This document shows positions 50,786 through 60,535 of a stretch of DNA of 64,000 nt, one piece after another. Made by a program: the position numbers and the translations under genes. Below the pieces are notes generated by a model. That model made no database searches. It worked only from the letters and a program-made list of their open reading frames with translations, and was not told where the DNA came from. Source of the stretch: Bacteroidales bacterium (GTDB lineage: Bacteria; Bacteroidota; Bacteroidia; Bacteroidales; P3); assembly GCA_017962615.1 (NCBI GenBank), contig JAGCUZ010000013.1:39277-103276 (forward strand), written 5' to 3'. How positions within the stretch are numbered: the first letter of the stretch is position 1; every line of letters begins with the position of its first letter.

Positions 50786-52462
50786 ATGAAAGCAGTAAAG
50801 TTCCATATATGTCTCGTTGCGGCCCTGCTCTTACTGGCCGCCTGCAACAAGGACGAGATCAAAGAGACAAACGACACCGGCACAAACAGCGGCAACGGCG
50901 GAGCGGAGCCCTCCTACGACGAAAGCGGCTGGGACATGACCGTACGAGTTGTTTACTCATCGGCAAGTGCCACCGTCACGGGGACCACCGACAGCATCGT
51001 AGCCAACATAAGCGGTGCCGGAGTGACCATCACCAACAGCAGCACCAAGAAGGTGCGCTACGAGCTCAGCGGCTCGACGAGCAACGGCTTCTTCAAGCTA
51101 TACAGCGGCAAGAAACAGGCCGTGGTACTCGACGGCGTAAGCATAACCAACAACAGCGGGGCTGCCATCAACATACAGAGCGGCAAATGCTCGTATATAG
51201 TCATGAACGGTGCCAGCACCCTGAAGGACGGCAGCAGCTACAGCACCACGACGGACGAAGACCAGAAAGCCGCCTTCTTCAGCGAAGGACAGCTGATATT
51301 CAGCGGCAGCGGCAGCCTCAACGTTACCGCCACCGGCGCCAGCGGCATCACGAGCGACGACTACCTGAAGTTCACCGAAGGCAGCGTAACGGTCAGCTCG
51401 ACCGTAGGTCACGGCCTGCGCGGCAAAGACTCTGTGATAGTGACGGGTGGCACCATTGACGTAACGGTGAGCGCCGACATGAAGAAAGGCATAACCACCG
51501 ACGGTACCTGCAACATCAGCGGCGGCGACATAACCGTGGCCGTGAGCGGCGGCACCTCGACCGACAGCGATGGCAGCTACAGCGGCTCGGCCGGCATCAA
51601 GGCCGACAGCACCTTCACCATCACCGCAGGCAACCTCACCATCACCAACAGCGGCCAGGGCGGCAAAGGTATCAGCGGCGACGGCGACGGCTATTTCCGT
51701 GGCGGCGTTGTCAATGTGACAATCACCGGCTCCAACTACGGCTCGTCGGGCGGCGGATTCCCATGGGGCGGTGGCGGCTCAACATCGAACAGCGTGGGTG
51801 CCAAGGGCATCAAGTTCGACGGCAGCCTGACCTTCTCAGGCTCCACCGTCAACGTGAACTGCAAAAGCCACGAAGGCATCGAAGCAAAAAAGACCATGAA
51901 CATCAGCGACGGCGTGGTGTACAGCTACTCGCAGTCGGACGACGCCATCAACTCGGGCTCGCACATGACCATTACCGGCGGCTATGTGTGCGGCCACTCG
52001 GCAGGCAACGACGGCCTCGACGCCAACGGCAACATGTATATCCGTGGCGGACTGGTATATGCCATAGGCAAGTCGTCGCCCGAGATGGCTCTCGACGCCA
52101 ACACCGAAGAAGGCTACAAGCTATACGTAGAAGGCGGAACGCTCATCACGATAGGCGGCCTCGAACGCGGCGCATCGCTCACACAGGCCTGCTACTCCTC
52201 ATCGTCGTGGAGCAAGAACGCATGGTACGGACTCACCGTGGGCGACAACAAATACTGCTTCAAGACTCCGTCGAGCGGCGGTTCAGGCCTTGTCGTATCA
52301 GGAGCGTCCACGCCCACGCTGCGCAGCGGAGTGACGCAGGGCACAGGCGACAGCTATTTCAACAACACACTGATTATCGGTTCCTCAAGCTTCAGCGGCG
52401 GCACACAGGTCAACTTGTCAACCTATACCGGTAACAGCGGCGGCGGTCCCGGCGGCCATTAA
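50786..52462 (+). CDS. DUF4353-type carbohydrate-binding lipoprotein
   Basis: A 558-residue lipoprotein: signal peptide with lipobox LLAAC (Cys about 19). The body is a right-handed parallel-helix-like array of short Ser/Gly/Thr/Asn-rich strands (ISGAGVTITNSSTKKVRYEL, HGLRGKDSVIVTGGTIDVTV, GIKADSTFTITAGNLTITNS), the form I associate with DUF4353 carbohydrate-binding proteins. A Gly-rich segment GGGFPWGGGG occurs near residue 328. Such proteins sit beside CotH, VTC and DUF4956 genes in Bacteroidota, as here. Confidence 0.82.
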   Translation: MKAVKFHICLVAALLLLAACNKDEIKETNDTGTNSGNGGAEPSYDESGWDMTVRVVYSSASATVTGTTDSIVANISGAGVTITNSSTKKVRYELSGSTSNGFFKLYSGKKQAVVLDGVSITNNSGAAINIQSGKCSYIVMNGASTLKDGSSYSTTTDEDQKAAFFSEGQLIFSGSGSLNVTATGASGITSDDYLKFTEGSVTVSSTVGHGLRGKDSVIVTGGTIDVTVSADMKKGITTDGTCNISGGDITVAVSGGTSTDSDGSYSGSAGIKADSTFTITAGNLTITNSGQGGKGISGDGDGYFRGGVVNVTITGSNYGSSGGGFPWGGGGSTSNSVGAKGIKFDGSLTFSGSTVNVNCKSHEGIEAKKTMNISDGVVYSYSQSDDAINSGSHMTITGGYVCGHSAGNDGLDANGNMYIRGGLVYAIGKSSPEMALDANTEEGYKLYVEGGTLITIGGLERGASLTQACYSSSSWSKNAWYGLTVGDNKYCFKTPSSGGSGLVVSGASTPTLRSGVTQGTGDSYFNNTLIIGSSSFSGGTQVNLSTYTGNSGGGPGGH

Positions 52463-52491
52463 TACCACACAGCACATTTATACCCATCCAG

Positions 52492-53331
52492 ATGAAACGG
52501 CTGATAATATATACAATTGCCTTGCTGTTGCCAGCGTTGCTGCCCCTGTCGGCGCATTGCCAGACAGAGACAGCCCTCGAGCCTGAGTATGGCGGCCGCC
52601 TGGAGCTGTCCGTGGACAAAAAACTGGCCAGAGGGCTACACCTGTGCCTGTCGGAAGAGATACGCCTCGCCGACAACTTCGGCACCCTTAACAGGCTGCA
52701 CACCACGGCGGCACTCAACTACAAGCTCAACGCCAACCTGCGCTTCGGCTTGGGCTACGCCTTGATAAATCCCTACAGCGCCTCGGCGAAAGCCTTCGCC
52801 GACAGCCGCCACCGCCTGATGGTGGACATGACAGGAATCCTCCCTGTGGGCAACTGGCGCCTGTCGCTCAAGGAGCGTTTCCAGGCCACCTACCGCACAG
52901 GCGACATGAACGAGTACCAAAACCCGCGCACCGCGCTCACGCTGAAGAGCCGCATCAAAGTGTCGTACAACGGCTTCGCGCATGTCAAGCCATTCGTATA
53001 CGGCGAGGTGCGCCACTACTTGAACGCGCCTGTCATCAAGGCCAACTACAACCCCGGCACAGGCCAATACCTCACCGACGAGGGCATGGCGACAGGCGAG
53101 GCGGGATGGTTCCTCGACGGCTTCAACGGCTGCTATGCCAACCGCCTGCGCGGCGCATTGGGAACCGAATACCGTATTGACAAGCACAACGACATAGGCT
53201 TGACGATATTGGCCGACCGCGTGAGCGACAAGGAGGTGGACGCCAACGCCAGCGGCACCAAGCTCAAGGCGTACACCCGCGAAACAGGTTTCAAATGCTG
53301 GCTGACAGCCTCATATAAATTCTCCTTCTAA
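52492..53331 (+). CDS. DUF2490-type outer-membrane protein
   Basis: A 279-residue protein with signal peptide to AHC-QTE. The mature part has regular amphipathic strands typical of DUF2490 (GRLELSVDKKLARGLHLCLS, LNYKLNANLRFGLGYALINP, GLTILADRVSDKEVDANA) and ends AYSFKF-like SYKFSF with terminal Phe, an outer-membrane barrel end. Function unknown; often next to VTC/DUF4956 genes. Confidence 0.78.
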   Translation: MKRLIIYTIALLLPALLPLSAHCQTETALEPEYGGRLELSVDKKLARGLHLCLSEEIRLADNFGTLNRLHTTAALNYKLNANLRFGLGYALINPYSASAKAFADSRHRLMVDMTGILPVGNWRLSLKERFQATYRTGDMNEYQNPRTALTLKSRIKVSYNGFAHVKPFVYGEVRHYLNAPVIKANYNPGTGQYLTDEGMATGEAGWFLDGFNGCYANRLRGALGTEYRIDKHNDIGLTILADRVSDKEVDANASGTKLKAYTRETGFKCWLTASYKFSF

Positions 53332-53333
53332 GC

Positions 53334-53744
53334 ATGAAAAGATATATCATACTCACTGTAGTCCTCTGCATAGCCTGCAGCGCACTATGGGCACAGGACA
53401 AGCCGTCGAAGCGCGAGCGCAAGAAGAACCTCGTCGTAAAGGAATGGAACCTCAAGGCCGGCAGCAAGACTCCATACCTCGACAACGTGGCCACCTACGA
53501 CGAGCACGGCCGCAAGGTCGAGGAAATAGAATACGCCTCCTACGGACAGAAGAAACGCACGGTGTACGAATACGAGGGCACCTCCACACGCTGCTCACGC
53601 CAGGTGGACTACGACGACAAGAACCACGCGGTCCGCATACGCAAGTTCGAGTACAACAGCGACGGCACCAAAGCCAAGCAGTACAACTACAAGCCCAACG
53701 GCAAACTGGAAAGCACCAAGACCTTCGAATACTCATACAAATGA
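53334..53744 (+). CDS. secreted protein with YD/MORN-like repeats
   Basis: A 136-residue exported protein (signal peptide to LWA-Q). The mature part repeats short tyrosine-rich strands (YDEHGRKVEEIEY, RTVYEYEGTSTR, RIRKFEYNSDGTKAK, NPNGKLESTKTFEYSYK-like), typical of MORN/YD-type beta repeats. It starts 3 bp after the barrel gene and overlaps the VTC gene by 4 bp. Confidence 0.72.
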   Translation: MKRYIILTVVLCIACSALWAQDKPSKRERKKNLVVKEWNLKAGSKTPYLDNVATYDEHGRKVEEIEYASYGQKKRTVYEYEGTSTRCSRQVDYDDKNHAVRIRKFEYNSDGTKAKQYNYKPNGKLESTKTFEYSYK

Positions 53745-54574
53745 GCAGGCTTACAGAGCCCATTCCCTGCCCTCTCGATGCCATGCAGCCCATAGGCCTC
53801 GACGACATGAAAGCCGTGCGTCTCATGAACCGCATGGACAGGAAGTACATAGCGCCTGCCGCGCGGCTCGACGAGTTGCTCTCGCTCATCGCCGACGGCT
53901 ACTTTGTGCAGCACATCGACGGCAACCCTCTGGCGCCCTACCACACCCTCTACTTCGACACCGACGACCTGCGCATGTACACCATGCACCACAACCGCAA
54001 GCTGAACCGCCAGAAACTGCGCGTGCGCTGCTACCGCTCCACCGACACCACTTTCTTCGAAATAAAGAACAAGGACAACAAGAAGAAGACCCGCAAGGTG
54101 CGCATCCCCATCTCGCCCGAGCTGTTCGACGACGCTCTTTCGGTACCCGATGTGGCCACATTTATCACCCAAAACACGCCCTATCTCGTTCCAACCGCCG
54201 AGAACGCCCTGGCGCCCAACCGTCTGCACCCTTGCCTTGAGAACAACTTCGAGCGTATAACCCTGGTTGACAAAGGTATGAGCGAACGCATCACCATCGA
54301 CAGGAACATAACGTTCCACAACCGCGCCACGGGGCTTTCGGCCGACATCTCGCCCATACTCGTCATCGAGGTAAAGCACGAAGTCGGTGCCCCGCAGTCC
54401 GACATCGAGCGCGCGCTGCACGCCATGCACATACTGCCGCGGCGCATGAGCAAATACTGTATCGGCACCGCCCTCACCGACCCGCAGGCCAAGCGCAACC
54501 GCTTCAAACCCAAGTTACTTGCAATCGATAAAATAATAAGATATGAAACTTCTGCAAAACGCCTTCGACCCTAA
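53741..54574 (+). CDS. VTC domain protein
   Basis: A 277-residue protein with the VTC/polyphosphate-polymerase fold: MNRMDRKYIAP, YHTLYFDTDDLRMYTMHHNR, LRVRCYRSTDTTFFEIKNKD and the strand LVIEVKHEVGAPQS, giving the expected basic tunnel and acidic metal ligands. In bacteria VTC proteins occur with DUF4956 and CotH-like proteins at the membrane; whether they make polyphosphate is not known. Start at ATG 53741, within the preceding stop. Confidence 0.85.
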   Translation: MSRLTEPIPCPLDAMQPIGLDDMKAVRLMNRMDRKYIAPAARLDELLSLIADGYFVQHIDGNPLAPYHTLYFDTDDLRMYTMHHNRKLNRQKLRVRCYRSTDTTFFEIKNKDNKKKTRKVRIPISPELFDDALSVPDVATFITQNTPYLVPTAENALAPNRLHPCLENNFERITLVDKGMSERITIDRNITFHNRATGLSADISPILVIEVKHEVGAPQSDIERALHAMHILPRRMSKYCIGTALTDPQAKRNRFKPKLLAIDKIIRYETSAKRLRP

Positions 54575-55256
54575 CATCGCCAACGAATTTGCCAACGAGA
54601 TAGCCTCCTACGACTTCCTCGGCATTCCCGTCTTCGACGGCCCCAACCTCTGGAACCTGCTCCTGCGCTTCGCCTTCAACCTGTTGGTATGCTGGAGCAT
54701 AACGCATTTCTTCTATTACAAGAAAGCGCGGCGGCGCGACTATTATTTCACCTTCCTGCTTTTCAGCACCGTCATTTATCTGCTACTCTTCTCATTGCAG
54801 AACCTCTCCATCGAGATAGGCTTTGCCCTCGGCCTCTTCGCCATCTTCGGCATGATACGCTACCGCACCGAGACGGTGCCTATCCGCGAAATGACCTACC
54901 TCTTTGTCATAATCGGAGTGTCAATCGTCAACGGCTTCGGCATGGCGGCAAGCTACACCACGCTAGTCGTCGCCAACGTTCTCGTCATTCTTTCCGTATG
55001 GCTGTTCGAGACCCTTGGACTCTCCAAACGCCAGGCCACCAAGATAATCACCTACGAGAAGATAGAGCTTATCAAGCCCGAGCGCCGCGCCGAGCTTATG
55101 GACGACCTCAAGGCCCGCACCGGCCTCTCTATCACTCATGTTCAGGTGGGCTCCATCGACTTCCTCAAGGACATAGCCTACCTCAAGGTAACCTACATCC
55201 CCGACGACCCCGAGCCCAACGACATCGACATGATAACCAAGTTCAAGCAGAAATAA
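54543..55256 (+). CDS. DUF4956 membrane protein
   Basis: A 237-residue inner-membrane protein with four to five helices (about 36-59, 65-88, 92-107, 115-135, 137-153) and a cytoplasmic C-terminus with a ferredoxin-like pattern (LMDDLKARTGLSITHVQVGS). Standard partner of VTC proteins; overlaps the VTC gene by 32 bp. Ends 10 bp from the convergent hexosaminidase gene. Confidence 0.88.
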   Translation: MKLLQNAFDPNIANEFANEIASYDFLGIPVFDGPNLWNLLLRFAFNLLVCWSITHFFYYKKARRRDYYFTFLLFSTVIYLLLFSLQNLSIEIGFALGLFAIFGMIRYRTETVPIREMTYLFVIIGVSIVNGFGMAASYTTLVVANVLVILSVWLFETLGLSKRQATKIITYEKIELIKPERRAELMDDLKARTGLSITHVQVGSIDFLKDIAYLKVTYIPDDPEPNDIDMITKFKQK

Positions 55257-55266
55257 GAAGGATTCA

Positions 55267-57141
55267 CTACTCCCCTATGTGATATTCGTAAACCTTTTCC
55301 TTGGGGTTGCCCTGATAGTGGCACTGTGCCATAAGCACCGACCCCTGTTGCACGGTAAAAGGCTTTGTATATAATATCATATCGGGTTTCCACATGGTGT
55401 CGCCCACATGTTCGCGAGGCACCACAGCGTAATATACATCCGTACCTTCTCGCTCCCAGTCGATGGTGACCGTGTAGTCGTTCTGGGCTGTCTTTTCATA
55501 CACCACGACCGGCTTGAAGCTGCTCTCGCCCACGTTGTATTCCTGACAGCGCAGACGCGCCTCCTGACGCACCAGCTTGGCGCGGAAACGCGGCCAGTCC
55601 TTCTGCTCGCGCTGACTCCACAGGCACTCGGCTATTGCACACAGCCTTGGCAGCAGCATATATTCGGCACGTTCGTAACTCTCTATATATTCCGTCCATA
55701 GGTTGCACTGCCCGCCCATCACATTGCTTGCCCAGCGGCTGTTGAGCTCCAGCGGTACGGGGTCGAACCTATAGGCCTGATGCAGCGGTATCTGCGCAGG
55801 AAACGCCACAGGCTGGTACTCGGCCTCGCCTTGGTAGAAGTTCAGGTAGCAGTGCTCCGTCGGAGTCATTATCACGCGGTAGCCTCTGCGGGCGGCCTCC
55901 ATGCCACGGCCCACGTTCTGCCAAGCCATGACCACCGCCGTCTGCGACGCTCCGCCGTCGATAATCTCATCCCATCCTATTATGGTCTTGCCCTGCTGCG
56001 CCAGATGACGGCCCACCTGGTCTATCATCCATGCCTGCAACGGCTCCACGCTTGTCAAGCCCAGCTGCTTCATGCGTGCCTGACAATTGGGGCAACGGTG
56101 CCAGTTCTCCTTGTATGCCTCGTCGCCGCCTATGTGTATGTACGACGACGGGAAAAGCGGAACTATCTCGTCCAAGACATCGTAAAGGAACTGCATCACC
56201 GAGTCGTTGCCCGCACACAGTATGGCACGCGGAGGCCAGTAGGGACCCACCTGCACCTGATAGGTAGTGTCGTCGTTGGCGCAGCCCAGCTGCGGATAGG
56301 CTGCCAGCACCTCCGAGCAATGCCCCGGTATCTCTATCTCGGGAATCACCTCTATGTGGCGCTCAGCGGCGTAGGCGACGATTTCCCTTATCTCGTCCTT
56401 GGTGTAGTAACCGCCGTAGGTAGGCTTCTCGTCGGCCGCCGCCGGCTTCGCGTTGTCCCACTCTCCGCTTCGGTCCACACGCCACGACCCAATGTCGTTG
56501 AGCCGCGGATAGCGGTCGCTCTCTATGCGCCAACCGTGGTCGTCGGTAAGATGCCAGTGGAACTTGTTCAGCTTGTAGGCGGCCATGAGGTCGAGGTGAC
56601 GCTTGACGTCCTTCACGCTAAAGAAATGGCGCGAAACGTCCAGGTGACTGCCTCGCCACTCAAAGCGCGGATTGTCAAGTATGGTGCACGATGGCAGGGT
56701 TATCTTGCTGTAACGATGCATGAAGACATCCTCGGGCAGCATCTGCACCAGCGTCTGGTATCCGTAGAAGAGCCCCGTCTCGGTGTTGGCACTCACAAAG
56801 ATGCCGTCGCTCCTCACCTCTATCAGGTAGCCCTCGTCGCCAAGCTCGCTGTTCGACGTGTCGTTCAGGGTGAAACGTATACAGTCGCTCTCGGCGTTGC
56901 CCGACAACGTCGGCCGCAGGTGCATCTGTCGCAGGCTGTTCATCACATACCTGACCGTGGTGTTGTTCTGCTCCAGTCCAGGAAAACAGATGCTCGTGGA
57001 GTTGCTCCACGTATAGCCTCCGTTCTTCATCACCATGAAGGCGGGCTCCGGCACTATGCTGTAGTCGTGTATCTCGGTCTTCCGACCGCAACTGCACAGC
57101 AGCGCCAGAGCCACACACAGCAGGATGGTTATCCTTTGCAT
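55267..57141 (-). CDS. beta-N-acetylhexosaminidase, GH20
   Basis: A 624-residue lipoprotein (lipobox LLCSC). The N-terminal domain is followed by the GH20 barrel: FHWHLTDDHGWR, VIPEIEIPGHC and the catalytic pair Asp340-Glu341 in HIGGDEAYKEN; WTEYIESYERAEYMLLPR closes the active site. It removes terminal N-acetylglucosamine or N-acetylgalactosamine from host or dietary glycans or from cell wall, acting at the cell surface. Confidence 0.94.
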   Translation of the reverse strand: MQRITILLCVALALLCSCGRKTEIHDYSIVPEPAFMVMKNGGYTWSNSTSICFPGLEQNNTTVRYVMNSLRQMHLRPTLSGNAESDCIRFTLNDTSNSELGDEGYLIEVRSDGIFVSANTETGLFYGYQTLVQMLPEDVFMHRYSKITLPSCTILDNPRFEWRGSHLDVSRHFFSVKDVKRHLDLMAAYKLNKFHWHLTDDHGWRIESDRYPRLNDIGSWRVDRSGEWDNAKPAAADEKPTYGGYYTKDEIREIVAYAAERHIEVIPEIEIPGHCSEVLAAYPQLGCANDDTTYQVQVGPYWPPRAILCAGNDSVMQFLYDVLDEIVPLFPSSYIHIGGDEAYKENWHRCPNCQARMKQLGLTSVEPLQAWMIDQVGRHLAQQGKTIIGWDEIIDGGASQTAVVMAWQNVGRGMEAARRGYRVIMTPTEHCYLNFYQGEAEYQPVAFPAQIPLHQAYRFDPVPLELNSRWASNVMGGQCNLWTEYIESYERAEYMLLPRLCAIAECLWSQREQKDWPRFRAKLVRQEARLRCQEYNVGESSFKPVVVYEKTAQNDYTVTIDWEREGTDVYYAVVPREHVGDTMWKPDMILYTKPFTVQQGSVLMAQCHYQGNPKEKVYEYHIGE

Positions 57142-57231
57142 CGTTTATTGTTGATAAGTGGATATGTTACTTGTGGATATGTGGATACGCTCGGTATGCC
57201 GACATATCCACGAACAATTCACAGCTCTCTG

Positions 57232-58080
57232 CTATTTCAGCACTACCGTGGCCTTGCAGCCGTTGAGTATCTCCTGATGGCTCTCAGTGATAAACGCCAC
57301 CACCTCAAGGTCGCTAAGCACCATAGCCTCGTCGGATATGGTCTCCGGTATCGTGTAGGTATACTTCTTGGAGAAGAGGTTACCTTCGCTGGTCTTCGTT
57401 ATCATGTCGCCCCACTGGCCGCTCAGCAGGTGACGCAGCATGTGCATGTGCTTGTACTGCGACCCTTCCATCTGGCTGGGATTGTAGTTGGAGCCACCGC
57501 TCTGCGGACCGAGGATGTTGTTCTGCAACACAGCCACGTTGAGGTAGTTGTAGCTGGCACTGCTGTTGCTTGTATAGTAAGCCTCAACCTCGACGGTCAT
57601 CACGCGTGTACTGCGGTCGATGGTGCAGCGTGCTGCCACGTTTACCGGTGCAGGCTGTGCCATTATCTCGGCAGCTGCTGCCGTCCACTTGCCGCGGTTC
57701 AGAGCCGTGCTCGAGCCGCTGAACACATGGCGGTTTACAGTACCTGAAGGATAACCGGTAAGACCCGTCTGCCCTGCCAGTGCCTCGCCCCACTCCGTAG
57801 AGTAGCGCACAGCGTACTGTCCTGTGTGGATATTGATAGCCCATGCCCTGCCGGGGTTGGCTGCCACTATCTCGTTGGCGATGCGGTGCCCGTCTGGACA
57901 GTAGCCGCAGTTCACTCCTGTGTATTCCTCGAGTATAACATTCTTGTTGCTCGGTGTCTTCGACACGAACGGCTGCTGCTCGGGCTCCTGTTCGGGTTCT
58001 TCCTCTTTGGTGCACGACACTGCCAGCGCGGCTGCAGCAAACAAAGCCGCAACAGCCATCAATCTAAAACTTATTTTCAT
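57232..58080 (-). CDS. Omp28-related lipoprotein
   Basis: A 282-residue protein with lipobox LAVSC, then an acidic EEEPEQEPEQQ spacer. The Omp28 domain begins FVSKTPSNKNVILEEYTGVN and includes the thioredoxin-like CGYC in NCGYCPDGHRIANEI and a GLTGYPSGTVNRHVFSG segment. Omp28 is an outer-membrane protein first described in Porphyromonas. This copy is lipid-anchored and lacks the sorting domain of its neighbour at 58210, with which it shares most of its sequence. Confidence 0.88.
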   Translation of the reverse strand: MKISFRLMAVAALFAAAALAVSCTKEEEPEQEPEQQPFVSKTPSNKNVILEEYTGVNCGYCPDGHRIANEIVAANPGRAWAINIHTGQYAVRYSTEWGEALAGQTGLTGYPSGTVNRHVFSGSSTALNRGKWTAAAAEIMAQPAPVNVAARCTIDRSTRVMTVEVEAYYTSNSSASYNYLNVAVLQNNILGPQSGGSNYNPSQMEGSQYKHMHMLRHLLSGQWGDMITKTSEGNLFSKKYTYTIPETISDEAMVLSDLEVVAFITESHQEILNGCKATVVLK

Positions 58081-58097
58081 AATATAACACTTGTTAA

Positions 58098-58206
58098 AAT
58101 CAATAACTTAAAACTTAACTAAGGATTTAAGACTTAAAGCTTAGAACTAAAAACTTAGACCTTAAGACTTAAAACTTAAAACTTAAGACTTAGAACTTAG
58201 AACTAA
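58098..58206. repeat. ACTTAAGACTTAAAACTTAA simple repeats
   Basis: About ten degenerate copies of a ten-base unit fill the space between the two Omp28 genes. The same TTAGTTCTAAG family (its complement) appears in gaps at 18810, 22355 and 26094. Confidence 0.75.
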
Positions 58207-58209
58207 CAC

Positions 58210-59904
58210 TTATTTCTTGACGATCTTCTTCACCGTCACGCCGTTCTCACTCACAACGCGCACCATGTACAGGCCGTTGCTCAGCGTGCTCACGTTCACC
58301 TGTGCGTTGGTGCTGCTCATAACCAAGCGGCCGCTCATATCCATAACCTCGACGTTGCGCAGACCTTCGGCGTTCACGTTCAGCACATCCTCCACCGGGT
58401 TGGGATACACTGCAACAGCGCTTCCGTTCTCCACATCGCCGATGCCCATGTTGCCGCTGCCGTTGTTGGTGAAGTTCAGGTAGTAGCGGGCCATAGCGCC
58501 GTAGGCACCGTTGTCGCGCACTATCTGACCGGCGGGCGAACTGAGGGTGAAATAACCGTTGCCGTAGCTGCCGCTGATACCGTCGGCGTAGGCGTCATAC
58601 ACCTCCAGCACATAGCATCCAGCCTGTGCGGGGTCAAACGTCAGGTTGATGGTCTGCGACGAGCCGTCAGTGCCAGGACCCCAGGTCTTGAGCACCGTGC
58701 CGTCAGCCTTCATGAACTTCAGAGTCGTCTCGCTGGCATATTTGTCGGTGACAAGTTTCATGGTCACAGGGCCTTCCACCGTATAGCTCTTCTTGTTCAG
58801 CGTGGTCTGAGCTCCGCCATCGTTGAGGCTCTGGCCGTTCACTTCCGAAAGTCTCACCTGCAGGGTGTAGTCGGTACCGCTGTTGAACGAGCCGGTGATG
58901 GTGGGCAGAGTCACCTCGGCAACCGAACCGGCGGCGATGTTGCCCGTCCAGTTGTAGGTGTTGGTGTTGCCGCCGATGGTGTAGCTGAACACAGCGCTGG
59001 TCATGGCGTTCTCGCCAAGGTTCTTGACGGTGGCTTTGGCCTTGAAGTTCATGGCGCAGTCATATCCGTCCACCACCTCGGCCACATCGCTGACCTTGGG
59101 CTGGGCACCGAGCAGCAGGAGGCTTGCCTCGCAGCCGCTGAGGATTTCCTGATGACTCTCGGTCACGAACACTACGACATTGAGGTCCTCAGGCACCACC
59201 GGGTCGTCGGTAATCGTGGCGGGAATGGTGTAGTTGTAGGTCTTGGTGTAGAAGCTGCCCTGCGTGGTGTTGCTGATGGTGTCGCCCCACTGGCCGCTGA
59301 GCATGTCGCGCAGCATGTGCATGTGGCGGTACTGCGAGCCAACCACCTGAGTCGGGTTGTAGCTTGCGCCGCCCTGCGGTCCGATGACGTTGTCCTGCAG
59401 CAGCACTGCGTTGAGGTAGTTCACCGAGGTGTTGCTGTTGCCTGTGTAGTAAGCCTCAACCACGAGGGTGAGCTGACGGGTCTGCATGTCGATGGTGCAG
59501 CGTGCAGCCACGTTGACGGGCGACGGCTGGTTCATTATGGTGTTGGCTGCTGCCGACCACTGGCCACGGTTCAGAGCCGTGCTTGAGCCGCTGAACACAT
59601 GGCGGTTCACGGTACCTGCGGGATAGCCCGTCAGGCCGGTCTGTGCCGCTATGGCAGCGCCCCACTGGGTGTTGTAACGCACAGCATAGCCGCCGGTGTG
59701 GATGTTAATGGCCCACAGTCTGCCGGGGTTGGCAGCCATCAGCTCGTTGGCAATACGATGACCGTCAGGGCAGTAGCCGCAGTTGACGCCGGTAAACTCC
59801 TCAAGAATGACGTTTTTGTTGCTCGGCGTCGTCGACACAAACGTTTGAGCCGACACTAAGCCGGCAGCCATGATGGCAAAAGCCAAAAGAATAGTTTTTT
59901 TCAT
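58210..59904 (-). CDS. Omp28-like protein with type IX secretion sorting domain
   Basis: A 564-residue protein with signal peptide to VSA-QTF. Residues 20-250 match Omp28 including NCGYCPDGHRIANEL and a following MPT-strand region; a middle Ig-like domain (about 275-390) and a beta domain follow; the end VAVYPNPVEDVLNVNAEGLR and VSTLSNGLYMVRVVSENGVT is a type IX secretion system sorting domain. It should be secreted through the outer membrane and attached to the surface. Evidence that this organism has a T9SS; no T9SS machinery is in the window. Confidence 0.9.
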   Translation of the reverse strand: MKKTILLAFAIMAAGLVSAQTFVSTTPSNKNVILEEFTGVNCGYCPDGHRIANELMAANPGRLWAINIHTGGYAVRYNTQWGAAIAAQTGLTGYPAGTVNRHVFSGSSTALNRGQWSAAANTIMNQPSPVNVAARCTIDMQTRQLTLVVEAYYTGNSNTSVNYLNAVLLQDNVIGPQGGASYNPTQVVGSQYRHMHMLRDMLSGQWGDTISNTTQGSFYTKTYNYTIPATITDDPVVPEDLNVVVFVTESHQEILSGCEASLLLLGAQPKVSDVAEVVDGYDCAMNFKAKATVKNLGENAMTSAVFSYTIGGNTNTYNWTGNIAAGSVAEVTLPTITGSFNSGTDYTLQVRLSEVNGQSLNDGGAQTTLNKKSYTVEGPVTMKLVTDKYASETTLKFMKADGTVLKTWGPGTDGSSQTINLTFDPAQAGCYVLEVYDAYADGISGSYGNGYFTLSSPAGQIVRDNGAYGAMARYYLNFTNNGSGNMGIGDVENGSAVAVYPNPVEDVLNVNAEGLRNVEVMDMSGRLVMSSTNAQVNVSTLSNGLYMVRVVSENGVTVKKIVKK

Positions 59905-60073
59905 AATAGTATAAATAATTTAATAATTTGTAATTGCTTTATTGACAATATTATATGCACAAATTACGAAACTTGTGGTATTTGCAAATATATATAAAAA
60001 AAACAAATAACCGCAAAAATTTTATCACCACACTGTGAAACGCCATCACACCACACCGACAAAACACTGTACA

Positions 60074-60535
60074 TCAAACATATTGCCACCATACACATCG
60101 TGCAAAAAACAGGTTCGCCTCCAGTGTGCGCCGGTACACCAATTCCATCTTCACCTCGCCGCCCACATAGCACCACCTGTCCAGCTCTCTGCGCACAGTC
60201 TCTTCCGTTGCGCCCAGGCACAACGCCCTCCATAGGTCCGAGCTCATCAGCGCATCCGCACCCACGTTGAAGGCAAAGTCAGCCAACGCGTCGAACTTGT
60301 TCTGCACGTTGCCCGCCAGTCCAAGTCCCTCGAACGCCATTCCTATGGCATGTTCCACGTCCAGCAAATCCTCGGCAAACCACGACTCCGCCTCGGCCAA
60401 CGTCGCCTTCATACCGCGCCTCACACCCCTCGTATGGCCGTATCCTATGGTCCAATCGCCGTCAACGGCAGCCGCCTCCAAGCGCAGCGGCTCCATGCTT
60501 TTGATAAAAAGCTTCCCTTGTTCCGATATCTTCAT
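60074..60535 (-). CDS. GH24 lysozyme, phage-type
   Basis: A 153-residue lysozyme. I start at ATG 60535 (MKISEQGKLFIKSMEPLRLE), which places the catalytic Glu in KSMEPL near the front, followed by DGDWTIGYGHTRGV (active-site Asp and Thr region). Cleaves peptidoglycan. It follows a DUF6266 gene, an association I recall in Bacteroidales, suggesting a phage-derived or domesticated unit. No holin or phage structural genes nearby. Confidence 0.85.
   Translation of the reverse strand: MKISEQGKLFIKSMEPLRLEAAAVDGDWTIGYGHTRGVRRGMKATLAEAESWFAEDLLDVEHAIGMAFEGLGLAGNVQNKFDALADFAFNVGADALMSSDLWRALCLGATEETVRRELDRWCYVGGEVKMELVYRRTLEANLFFARCVWWQYV

Noticed and set aside
55780-57747. 655-residue plus-strand frame across the hexosaminidase and Omp28 genes
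   Set aside because: Runs antisense to two recognised genes and across their boundary, with no recognisable domain.
58098-58206. Possible CRISPR or operator array between Omp28 genes
   Set aside because: Ten-base degenerate units without spacers; fits simple-repeat drift.
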